A DNA stretch of 5,538 nucleotides, from assembly GCA_017640265.1 (NCBI GenBank), contig JAGFVZ010000052.1, positions 1 through 5,538 of the forward strand, given 5' to 3'. Shown here one piece after another: positions 1 to 5,538 of this stretch. Numbering within the stretch: position 1 is the first letter of the stretch; each line of letters starts with the position of its first letter. The DNA is from Anoxypelagibacter denitrificans (GTDB lineage: Bacteria; Pseudomonadota; Alphaproteobacteria; Pelagibacterales; Pelagibacteraceae). Both the position numbers and the translations under genes were made by a program. The notes under the pieces are model-generated. The model did not search any database. It was not told the DNA's origin and saw only the letters and a program-made list of their open reading frames with translations.

Positions 1-530
1 CAATTCCAAAAGATTTATTATCAGGATTAAAAGAAGATGAATTTTATGTTAATCCAACGGGCCAATTTATAATTGGCGGTCCTGATGGAGACACAGGTCT
101 TACTGGAAGAAAAATTATTGTTGACACTTACGGAGGAGCTGCGCCCCATGGAGGAGGTGCTTTTTCTGGAAAAGATCCAAGTAAAGTTGATAGATCAGCT
201 GCTTATGCCGCAAGATATGTTGCAAAAAATGTAGTTGCCTCCAAAGTTGCAAACAAATGCTTAATACAATTAGCGTACGCTATTGGAGTTTCAAAACCTT
301 TGTCAATTTATGTTAATCTTTTTGACGGTGATGAGGAAAAATCAAAACATGTACAAAAGTTAATCAAAGATAATTTTGATTTAAGTCCCAGGGGCATTCG
401 AGAGATGCTTTCTCTAAACAGGCCTATTTATGAATGTACATCTGCGTATGGTCATTTTGGAAGAAAACCAGATCTAGATGGTTCTTTTTCTTGGGAAAAA
501 ACTGATAAAACTAATATTTTTGAAAAGTAA
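1..530 (+). CDS. metK: S-adenosylmethionine synthetase, C-terminal part (5' end outside window)
   Basis: This is the last 175 codons of methionine adenosyltransferase, which makes S-adenosylmethionine from ATP and methionine in the cytosol with release of phosphate and pyrophosphate. The reading frame is open from the window edge (first whole codon at base 3) to TAA at 528-530. Visible residues 25-37 hold GGPDGDTGLTGRK, and 50-65 hold the glycine-rich signature GGGAFSGKDPSKVDRS. By alignment from memory with the E. coli enzyme, D30, R36, K37, K57, K61 and D63 match the phosphate- and metal-binding residues. The C-terminal AYGHFGR (148-154) and WEKTDK motifs are also intact. Family members are about 380-400 residues, so a little under half is present. 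An ATG-less stretch at the window edge is not a gene start: homology runs through it, and the TTG/ATG codons further in are internal. A terminator hairpin follows 57 bases after the stop. Confidence 0.97.
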   Translation, partial: IPKDLLSGLKEDEFYVNPTGQFIIGGPDGDTGLTGRKIIVDTYGGAAPHGGGAFSGKDPSKVDRSAAYAARYVAKNVVASKVANKCLIQLAYAIGVSKPLSIYVNLFDGDEEKSKHVQKLIKDNFDLSPRGIREMLSLNRPIYECTSAYGHFGRKPDLDGSFSWEKTDKTNIFEK

Positions 531-533
531 TTC

Positions 534-562
534 TTGAAAAAACATCAAATATAAATTAGATA
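534..562 (+). promoter_or_regulatory. Weak sigma-70-type promoter candidate before nusA
   Basis: TTGAAA at 534-539 matches the -35 consensus at five of six bases. Exactly 17 bases later lies TAGATA (557-562), which matches the -10 consensus at only three of six. A better -10-like TATAAA at 550-555 is too close to this -35 to pair with it. If used, transcription would begin near 568-570 and the RNA would start with a short leader running into the hairpin at 588. In DNA this AT-rich such matches arise easily by chance. The position, in the only gap between metK and the nusA operon, is the main support. Confidence 0.25.
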
Positions 563-619
563 GGTATCAGATTACCTGAAAGAGATGAAATGGGCTTTTG
601 CCCATTTTTTTTTAGGTAT
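561..619 (+). promoter_or_regulatory. Possible nusA-operon leader/attenuator (rimP-leader-like)
   Basis: The region contains the 7-base direct repeat TAGGTAT at 561-567 and 613-619, flanking the terminator hairpin. TACCT at 573-577 can pair with AGGTA of either copy: locally (562-566, 6-base loop) or with the downstream copy (614-618), which would enclose the terminator hairpin. A short TCAG/CTGA stem (567-570 with 576-579) is a further alternative. In many proteobacteria the operon starts with rimP and has a short leader ending in a similar TGGGC-GCCCA hairpin plus T tract (the 'rimP leader' family). Here rimP is absent and the hairpin precedes nusA. The pairings are visible; a regulatory role is inferred. 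No strong antiterminator that would disrupt the 588-607 hairpin was found upstream of it. Confidence 0.35.
588..613 (+). terminator. Rho-independent terminator / attenuator hairpin between metK and nusA
   Basis: A perfect 8-bp stem pairs AAATGGGC (588-595) with GCCCATTT (600-607) around a TTTT loop (596-599). A run of nine T residues (605-613) overlaps the stem's 3' arm. This is a textbook intrinsic terminator, and a rare GC cluster in AT-rich surroundings. It lies 57 bases past the metK stop and ends 20 bases before the nusA start. It can therefore end metK transcripts and, for any transcript initiated upstream of it, attenuate entry into the nusA operon. Confidence 0.87.
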
Positions 620-633
620 AACAAAAAAACATT

Positions 634-2187
634 ATGTTAAACAGAGGTTTAGATAAACAAGAGCTTTTAAGAATAGTTGATTCCGTGGCAACTGAAAAGT
701 CTATTGATAAGGAAATTATATTAAATTCTATGGAGACAGCAATCCAAAAAGCTGCCTATAGTAAATTTGGCTCAGATAATGAGATCGAAGCTACAATTAA
801 CAGAGATAACGGCAGTATCAAAATCCAAAAAGTTCTTCAAATAGTCGAAAAAGTCGAAGACCCTATAAGGGAAATATCGCTTAAAGATGCTAGTTTGCGT
901 GACAGAAAAAATAAAGATTTAAAAGTTGGTGATAAAGTTTATGAAGAATTACCCCAAATTGATTTTGGTAGAATAGCTGCACAAAGCGCAAAACAAGTTA
1001 TATTCCAAAGAGTTAGAGAAGCAGAAAAAAATAGACAATATGAAGATTTTATAAACAAGCAAGGTCAGATTTTAAGCGGCATAATAAAAAGACTAGAATA
1101 TGGCAATGTTATTGTGGATCTTGGCAAAGCTGAAGGCATCATCAGAAAAGAAGAATTAATACCAAGAGAAATTTTGAAAAACGGAGATAGAGTCAAGGCT
1201 TTTTGTTACGAAGTAAAGGAAGATATAAAAGGATACCAAATATTTTTATCTCGCGCTCATCCACAATTTTTAGCAGCATTATTTTTTCAAGAAGTTCCAG
1301 AAATATATGAAGGCATAATTGAAGTCAAATCTGTTTCTAGAGACCCAGGAAGTAGAGCTAAAATATGCGTGAATTCAAAAGATTCATCCCTTGATCCAGT
1401 CGGAGCTTGTGTTGGTATGCGAGGCAGCAGAGTACAAACTGTAGTAAATGAATTACAAGGAGAAAAAATAGACATTATTAAATGGACTGAGGATTTGCCA
1501 ACTTTAGTAGCAGACTCGTTGTCTCCAGCAGAAATACAAAAAGTTTTAATAGACGAACAAAATAAAAGAATAGATGTAATTTTATCTGAAGAAAATTTAA
1601 GTAAAGCTATTGGCAGAAGAGGTCAAAATGTAAGACTAGCTTCTAAGTTAATTAATTATGAAATAGATATATTGACTGATAAAGAAGATTCAGAAAGAAG
1701 ACAGACTGAGTTCAGAGAAAGAACCGAAATTTTTGTAAATAATTTAGAAGTTGATGAGACTCTAGGTCAATTATTAGTATCAGAAAATTTTCAAAATGTT
1801 GAAGAAATTGCGAACTCTAAGATCGAAGATATTTCAAAAATTGAAGGAATAGAAGACTCTACTGCTGAAGAATTGATTGAAAGAGCAAAAGAATATTTAG
1901 AAAAGGAAAAAATTGAAGTTTCAAAAAAATTGAAAGAACTTGGCATGGAAGATTCTTTGAGCAATTTAAAAGGCATGACACAAGGAATGCTTGTTGTTTT
2001 GGGAGAAAAAAATATTAAGAAATTAAAAGATTTTGCAGATCTTTCATCTGATGAAGTAATTGGTGGCACAGACGAAATTAAAGGAAAACGTATAAAAATA
2101 GATGGTTATTTGGAGGATTTTGCTTTGACGAGAGAAGAGGCGGACAATTTAATTATGAGTGCAAGAAAAATTGTATATGAAAACTAA
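634..2187 (+). CDS. nusA: Transcription termination/antitermination factor NusA
   Basis: NusA binds RNA polymerase and nascent RNA, promotes pausing and intrinsic termination, and joins antitermination complexes. The 517 residues show the full domain order: N-terminal polymerase-binding domain (about 1-130, including FGRIAAQSAKQVI at 111-123), S1 domain (about 143-207), KH1 with the GMRG loop at 261-264, KH2 with the GRRG loop at 327-330, then two acidic helix-hairpin-helix-like C-terminal repeats (about 374-422 and 447-515). Having two C-terminal repeats fits proteobacteria, whereas Firmicute NusA ends after KH2. The ATG at 634 gives an N-terminus (LDKQELLRIVDSVATEKSID) that aligns with family starts. 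No Shine-Dalgarno sits at normal distance; the only AGG (614-616) is 17 bases upstream. rimP, the usual upstream neighbour, is missing. The first gene of the apparent operon follows a terminator hairpin, and NusA stimulates such hairpins, so autoregulation is plausible but inferred. Confidence 0.98.
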   Translation: MLNRGLDKQELLRIVDSVATEKSIDKEIILNSMETAIQKAAYSKFGSDNEIEATINRDNGSIKIQKVLQIVEKVEDPIREISLKDASLRDRKNKDLKVGDKVYEELPQIDFGRIAAQSAKQVIFQRVREAEKNRQYEDFINKQGQILSGIIKRLEYGNVIVDLGKAEGIIRKEELIPREILKNGDRVKAFCYEVKEDIKGYQIFLSRAHPQFLAALFFQEVPEIYEGIIEVKSVSRDPGSRAKICVNSKDSSLDPVGACVGMRGSRVQTVVNELQGEKIDIIKWTEDLPTLVADSLSPAEIQKVLIDEQNKRIDVILSEENLSKAIGRRGQNVRLASKLINYEIDILTDKEDSERRQTEFRERTEIFVNNLEVDETLGQLLVSENFQNVEEIANSKIEDISKIEGIEDSTAEELIERAKEYLEKEKIEVSKKLKELGMEDSLSNLKGMTQGMLVVLGEKNIKKLKDFADLSSDEVIGGTDEIKGKRIKIDGYLEDFALTREEADNLIMSARKIVYEN

Positions 2188-2198
2188 ATTAATATATT

Positions 2199-4397
2199 AT
2201 GCAGAAAGATAAAAATAAAAAAAAAACACTTACAATATCAGGCTCATTTAATAAAAAATTTGATTCCACATCTTATGATCGATCTGGAAAAAAATCTTTT
2301 TTGGTTGATAGAAAAAAAAGTTTTAAAACTTCTTTTAAACCTAAAAAATTTTCACAGAATTTATTAAAGGACAAGGGCAAACCGAGTAAAAAAAATTTTG
2401 TAAGAAAATTAGTAGAACAACAAGCAACAAAAAGATTTATTCATCCTGAATCTAAAAAAATTAAAGAAAAAACATCTGCAAAAAGTAAGAATTTAAAATC
2501 TAGAAGGGAATTTAAATTGACAATTTCACGGGCAATGAATGTTGAAGAATTTGAAATTAAGCAAAGAAGTTTAGCATCGGTAAAAAGAGCTAGGCTTAAA
2601 GAGAAAAAAAACATAAATGCAAATGATCCTAAAAAAGAATTTAAAAAAGTAATTAGAGATGTAAAAATTCCAGATCAAATCACAATACAAGAGCTATCTA
2701 ATAGAATGGCAGAACAATCTAGCACTATTATAAAATTTTTATTGAATATGAATGTAACAGCTACAATTAATCACTCTATTGATAAAGATACTGCTGAATA
2801 CATAGTCAAAGAATTTGGACATACCCCCGTTCTTGAACAAGCTCCTACAACAGACTTAAACAAAAAAGAAAATTTAGATAAATCAAATTTTCAATCTAGA
2901 CCAGCGGTAATTACTATTATGGGACACGTAGATCATGGAAAAACCTCCTTACTAGATGCCTTAAGAAATACAAACGTAGTTTCAAGTGAACATGGTGGAA
3001 TTACCCAACATATAGGGGCCTATCAAGTTTACGCTAATGATAAAAAATTAATAACATTTATCGATACTCCTGGACACGCCGCATTTACAGAGATGAGAGC
3101 CAGAGGATCTAAAATAACAGATATCGTAGTGCTTGTTATAGCTGCAGACGATGGAGTTAAACCGCAAACCGTAGAGGCAATACAGCATGCAAAAGCAGCA
3201 AAAGTTCCAATAATAGTCGCTATCAATAAATGCGATTTACCTGGTAAAAATATTGACAAAATAAAAAATGATTTGATGAGATATGAATTAATCGCTGAAA
3301 GTTTGAGTGGTGATACATTATTTGTTGAAGTATCAGCAAAAAATAAAATGAACTTAGATAAATTAAAAGAAAGCATTATTCTTCAGTCAGAGCTTTTAGA
3401 TTTAAAAGCATCAAAAGAAGGAAATGCAAAAGGAATAGTTTTAGAAGCTAAAATAGACAAAGGCAAAGGACCAGTGGCAACCATTTTAGTTACTAGCGGA
3501 GAATTAAAAAAAGGAAACTATTTTGTTTGTGGAAATACTTTTGGAAAAATTCGTGCAATGATAGATTTTAATGGAAAAAATATTGACAAAGCTTACCCAT
3601 CTTCTCCATTAGAGATACTTGGGATGAATGAAGCAGCGAACGCAGGGGATGAATTTTTTGTTGTTGATACCGAGGATGAAGCTAAAAAAATTAGTGTCTT
3701 TAGAAAAACAGGAGTTAAAGAAAGCAATGTGCTAATTGCAAAAGATAAAACAAAACTTTTTGATAAAGAGAATAATAAAACTGAACTTAATATAATTATA
3801 AAATCCGACGTACAAGGTTCTGCTGAGGCTCTCAGTACGGCAATTAGCAAAATTGAACATGCAGAGGTTAAACCTAAAATAATTTTATCAGATATAGGAA
3901 TGATTAATGAAACAGATGTGTCATTAGCAAAAGCTTCAAACGCAATCATAATTGGATTTAATATGAAACCAAACCGAGAAGCAAAAAAAACAGCAGAACA
4001 ACAAAAAGTAAGAATCGAATTTTTTGATATAATTTATAAAGCAATAGAATTTATGGAAAAATCCCTTTCAGGGTTATTAGAGCCTGAAAGAAAAGAAAAA
4101 ATAGAAGGTATTGCTGAAATTTTAAAAATTTTTAAACTATCAAAATTTGGCAAAATAGCCGGATCTAAGGTTACGGAAGGTGAGATTAAAAATAATTTAA
4201 AAACCAGAATCATTCGAGACGGAAAAGTTGTGTATGATGGAGGTATATTAAGTATTTTTAGAGAAAAAAATGCGGTTAAAGAAGTAAAAAACGGTCTTGA
4301 GTGCGGAATCTCTTTTAAAAATTTTGAAGATTTTAAAGAAAAAGACATAATAGAATCATATAAAGTTGACATAATAAACAGGGGAATAAATGACTAG
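2199..4397 (+). CDS. infB: Translation initiation factor IF-2
   Basis: IF-2 is the GTPase that brings formylmethionyl-tRNA to the 30S subunit and drives 50S joining. The 732-residue protein has a lysine-rich, probably disordered N-terminal region (1 to about 150), an IF2_N-type domain (about 154-208, IPDQITIQELSNRMAEQS), and a complete G domain. Its motifs are G1 GHVDHGKT 242-249, G2 GGITQHIGA 266-274, G3 DTPGH 289-293, G4 NKCD 343-346 and G5 SAK 379-381. Domains II and III follow, then the fMet-tRNA-binding C-terminal domain (GKIAGSKVTEGEIKNN, 650-665). Residues 23-37 (STSYDRSGKKSFLVD) resemble a motif seen near the start of alphaproteobacterial IF2. It begins 11 bases after nusA without an obvious Shine-Dalgarno, with no ylxR gene between them. 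A run of ten A residues lies in codons 7-10. The 3' end overlaps rbfA by 8 bases. Confidence 0.98.
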   Translation: MQKDKNKKKTLTISGSFNKKFDSTSYDRSGKKSFLVDRKKSFKTSFKPKKFSQNLLKDKGKPSKKNFVRKLVEQQATKRFIHPESKKIKEKTSAKSKNLKSRREFKLTISRAMNVEEFEIKQRSLASVKRARLKEKKNINANDPKKEFKKVIRDVKIPDQITIQELSNRMAEQSSTIIKFLLNMNVTATINHSIDKDTAEYIVKEFGHTPVLEQAPTTDLNKKENLDKSNFQSRPAVITIMGHVDHGKTSLLDALRNTNVVSSEHGGITQHIGAYQVYANDKKLITFIDTPGHAAFTEMRARGSKITDIVVLVIAADDGVKPQTVEAIQHAKAAKVPIIVAINKCDLPGKNIDKIKNDLMRYELIAESLSGDTLFVEVSAKNKMNLDKLKESIILQSELLDLKASKEGNAKGIVLEAKIDKGKGPVATILVTSGELKKGNYFVCGNTFGKIRAMIDFNGKNIDKAYPSSPLEILGMNEAANAGDEFFVVDTEDEAKKISVFRKTGVKESNVLIAKDKTKLFDKENNKTELNIIIKSDVQGSAEALSTAISKIEHAEVKPKIILSDIGMINETDVSLAKASNAIIIGFNMKPNREAKKTAEQQKVRIEFFDIIYKAIEFMEKSLSGLLEPERKEKIEGIAEILKIFKLSKFGKIAGSKVTEGEIKNNLKTRIIRDGKVVYDGGILSIFREKNAVKEVKNGLECGISFKNFEDFKEKDIIESYKVDIINRGIND
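2217..2226 (+). repeat. A10 homopolymer in infB codons 7-10
   Basis: Ten consecutive A residues encode three lysines and begin the following Thr codon near the start of infB. Further A runs occur in the same lysine-rich segment at 2288-2294 (A7), 2312-2319 (A8) and 2388-2395 (A8). Runs of this length are known hot spots for polymerase slippage and sequencing indels. The frame here is intact in the sequence given. Confidence 0.9.
4380..4384 (+). promoter_or_regulatory. Shine-Dalgarno for rbfA inside the infB coding region
   Basis: AGGGG lies within the last codons of infB, five bases before the rbfA ATG at 4390. It is the clearest Shine-Dalgarno in the window: nusA, infB, rpsO and pnp have none at good spacing. 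It fixes the rbfA start and implies that ribosomes can initiate on rbfA within the translated end of infB. Confidence 0.75.
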
Positions 4398-4764
4398 AAA
4401 TTCTTTTCACGGAACCTTTAACCATAGACAACTAAGAGTAGGAGAGTTAATAAAACAGAATTTAGGACAGATTTTTTTAAAAAATGAAGCAAAAATTCCT
4501 TCTTTAAACACAAAACTAGTAACAATAACAGAAGTTAAGATGAGCTCAGATTTAAAATCAGCAAGGGCATATGTAATTCCACTAGGTGGAAAAGAAATAG
4601 AAAAAACAGTAAATATCTTGACCGAATTTTCTTATCTTGTTAGAAAGGTTTTGTCAAAAAAGCTAGATATTAAATTTCTTCCTAAACTGGTTTTTGTTGG
4701 AGATGAGTCCTTTGAATATGCAGAACGAATTGAGAAATTGATAAAACAAAACAAAAGCAAATGA
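4390..4764 (+). CDS. rbfA: 30S ribosome-binding factor A
   Basis: RbfA is a small KH-like-fold protein that binds the 30S subunit and helps mature the 5' end of 16S rRNA; it also matters for cold growth in E. coli. The 124 residues carry the family landmarks: RQLRVGE (13-19) in the first helix, the strand segment ITEVKMSSDLKSARAYV (46-62) followed by PLGG (64-67), and LPKLVFVGDESFEYAERIEKL (97-117) at the end, with typical full length. The RQLRVGE opening is the common alphaproteobacterial form. The ATG at 4390 is supported by AGGGG five bases upstream. The gene overlaps infB by 8 bases and shares ATGA with rpsO, so it is probably translationally coupled at both ends. truB, which often follows rbfA, is not here. 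Confidence 0.96.
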   Translation: MTRNSFHGTFNHRQLRVGELIKQNLGQIFLKNEAKIPSLNTKLVTITEVKMSSDLKSARAYVIPLGGKEIEKTVNILTEFSYLVRKVLSKKLDIKFLPKLVFVGDESFEYAERIEKLIKQNKSK

Positions 4765-5018
4765 AATCAAAAAAAGACACAATAAAAGAACTCGCATTAC
4801 ATGAAAAAGACGTAGGTTCTACCGTTGTTCAAATTGGTTTGTTAAGCGAAAAAATAAATAAACTTGCAGATCATTTTAAAAAATCCAAGAAGGACAAACA
4901 TTCTTCCAGAGGTTTAGCACAGTCAGTTAATCGAAGAAAAAGGCTGTTAGATTATTTGAGCAAAAATAATCCAGAAGCTTATAAGAATATTTTAAAAAAA
5001 CTTAATTTAAGAAAATAA
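4761..5018 (+). CDS. rpsO: 30S ribosomal protein S15
   Basis: S15 is a primary 16S rRNA-binding protein that nucleates the central domain of the 30S subunit and forms a bridge to the 50S. The 85-residue protein matches the family throughout: DVGSTVVQIGLLSEKIN (17-33), the rRNA-binding signature HFKKSKKDKHSSRGL (38-52), and RRKRLLDYL (58-66). It is slightly shorter than the usual 88-89 residues, with the difference at the N-terminus (MKSKKDTIKE). The start ATG overlaps the rbfA stop as ATGA, and no Shine-Dalgarno is seen, so translation likely depends on reinitiation or coupling from rbfA. There is no separate leader in which the E. coli-style S15 autoregulatory pseudoknot could sit, other than within rbfA itself. 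Confidence 0.98.
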   Translation: MKSKKDTIKELALHEKDVGSTVVQIGLLSEKINKLADHFKKSKKDKHSSRGLAQSVNRRKRLLDYLSKNNPEAYKNILKKLNLRK

Positions 5019-5538
5019 ATGTTTAAACAATTTAAAGAAGAAATAGATTTTGCAGGCAAAAAACTTACTTTAGAAACAGGAAAGATTGCTCGTCAAGCTG
5101 ACGGAGCAATAATTGCTACCTGCGGAGAAACAGTTGTCATTTCTACAGTAGTTGGTGCAAAAAAAGTTAATCCAGACACTGATTATTTTCCTCTACAGGT
5201 AAATTATCAAGAAAAATACTATGCAGCTGGAAAAATACCAGGCGGTTATTTTAAAAGAGAAGCGAGACCAACCGAGTCGGAAACCTTAATATCAAGATTA
5301 ATTGACAGACCAATTCGTCCTTTATTTCCAGATGATTTTAGAAATGAGGTACAGGTTTTACCTACAGTTCTTTCGTACGATAACGAAAATGAGCCAGATA
5401 TACTATCAATTATTGCATCTTCAGCTGCTTTATCAATTTCAGGTTTGCCTTTTAAAGAACCTATAGCCGCTTCTAGAGTAGGTTATATAGATAATAATTA
5501 TGTTTTAAATCCATCAAAAGAGCAGTTGAAAGAATCAA
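5019..5538 (+). CDS. pnp: Polyribonucleotide nucleotidyltransferase (PNPase), N-terminal part
   Basis: PNPase degrades RNA 3' to 5' by phosphorolysis and is part of the RNA degradosome in many bacteria. The ATG at 5019 immediately follows the rpsO stop (5016-5018). The frame stays open to the window end, giving 173 codons of a protein usually about 700 residues long. The visible part is the first RNase PH-like domain. It shows the start MFKQFKEEIDFAGKKLTLETG, the segment PLQVNYQEKYYAAGKIPGGY (58-77), the RNA-contacting loop YFKR (77-80) where E. coli has FFRR, and RPTESETLISRLIDRPIRPLF (83-103). The catalytic second RNase PH core, KH and S1 domains lie beyond the window. There is no intergenic space before it, unlike E. 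coli, where an RNase III-cleaved hairpin between rpsO and pnp mediates autocontrol. Confidence 0.97.
   Translation, partial: MFKQFKEEIDFAGKKLTLETGKIARQADGAIIATCGETVVISTVVGAKKVNPDTDYFPLQVNYQEKYYAAGKIPGGYFKREARPTESETLISRLIDRPIRPLFPDDFRNEVQVLPTVLSYDNENEPDILSIIASSAALSISGLPFKEPIAASRVGYIDNNYVLNPSKEQLKES

Noticed and set aside
300..530. A separate 76-residue gene starting at TTG/ATG near 300
   Set aside because: The frame is continuous with clear MetK sequence upstream to the window edge, so this is the internal C-terminal part of metK.
1287..1475. Open frame on the minus strand opposite nusA
   Set aside because: Shadow of the nusA KH region. Its translation has no recognisable domain, and the plus-strand frame is fully explained by a conserved protein.
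1791..2069. Minus-strand open frame rich in Ser/Phe/Ile
   Set aside because: Composition is the complement of Glu/Lys/Asn-rich NusA codons; no start signal or domain seen.
2535..2537. Internal infB start (Met113) as an alternative IF2 isoform, as in E. coli IF2-beta
   Set aside because: There is an in-frame ATG, but the nearby GGG (2530-2532) is too close to act as a Shine-Dalgarno. Not enough to annotate.
3029..3949. Two minus-strand open frames opposite infB (3029-3376 and 3593-3949) with hydrophobic, membrane-like translations
   Set aside because: The hydrophobic look comes from reading antisense to Lys/Glu/Asp codons. They lie opposite the conserved IF2 G domain and domain II/III, so they are shadows.
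4034..4372. Minus-strand open frame opposite the 3' end of infB
   Set aside because: Antisense of the conserved IF2 C-terminal domain, with no independent support.
5095..5100. YFKR instead of FFRR in the PNPase loop as a functional change
   Set aside because: Conservative substitution, and a Lys at this position is, as I recall, common in alphaproteobacterial PNPases. The exact codons are about 5247-5258. Not worth a finding.
1..5538. A novel defence, mobile or CRISPR-type system
   Set aside because: Every open stretch is filled by a recognisable housekeeping gene. There are no spaced repeats, terminal inverted repeats, transposase or integrase sequence, or unexplained gap over 110 bases.

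Overview
The window is a gene-dense, strongly AT-rich (roughly 30% GC by eye) piece of a bacterial chromosome. Every gene is on the + strand. The proteins read as alphaproteobacterial. RbfA opens with an RQLRVGE-type N-terminus, IF2 has a short basic N-terminal region with an STSYDRSGKKSFLVD stretch resembling the alphaproteobacterial SFSHGRSK-VVVE motif, and MetK carries the AAPHGGGAFSGKD form of its signature. The low GC, heavy A/K/N/I usage and near-absence of intergenic DNA suggest a streamlined marine lineage of the SAR11/Pelagibacterales type. That placement is inference from composition and remembered family patterns, not from a database search.

Layout: 1-530 is the 3' end of metK (S-adenosylmethionine synthetase). 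531-633 is the only intergenic gap of any size. It holds a strong intrinsic-terminator hairpin with a T9 tract (588-613), a weak promoter candidate, and a small repeat/inverted-repeat element that may be part of a regulatory leader. Then come nusA (634-2187), infB (2199-4397), rbfA (4390-4764), rpsO (4761-5018) and the 5' part of pnp (5019 to the window end). Successive junctions from nusA onward are +11 nt, 8-nt overlap, 4-nt ATGA overlap and 0 nt, so nusA-infB-rbfA-rpsO-pnp is almost certainly one operon.

Together these genes link transcription elongation/termination (NusA), translation initiation (IF2), 30S maturation (RbfA, S15) and RNA turnover (PNPase), the classic bacterial nusA-infB-rpsO-pnp cluster. 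What stands out is what is missing: trmB and rimP before nusA, ylxR between nusA and infB, and truB between rbfA and rpsO are often present in this cluster in other proteobacteria and have no room here. The leader hairpin resembles the attenuator that usually precedes rimP and now sits directly before nusA.

I see no mobile element, CRISPR array, tRNA, rRNA or novel defence-type system. This is a conserved housekeeping region; the points of interest are its compaction and the nusA leader.
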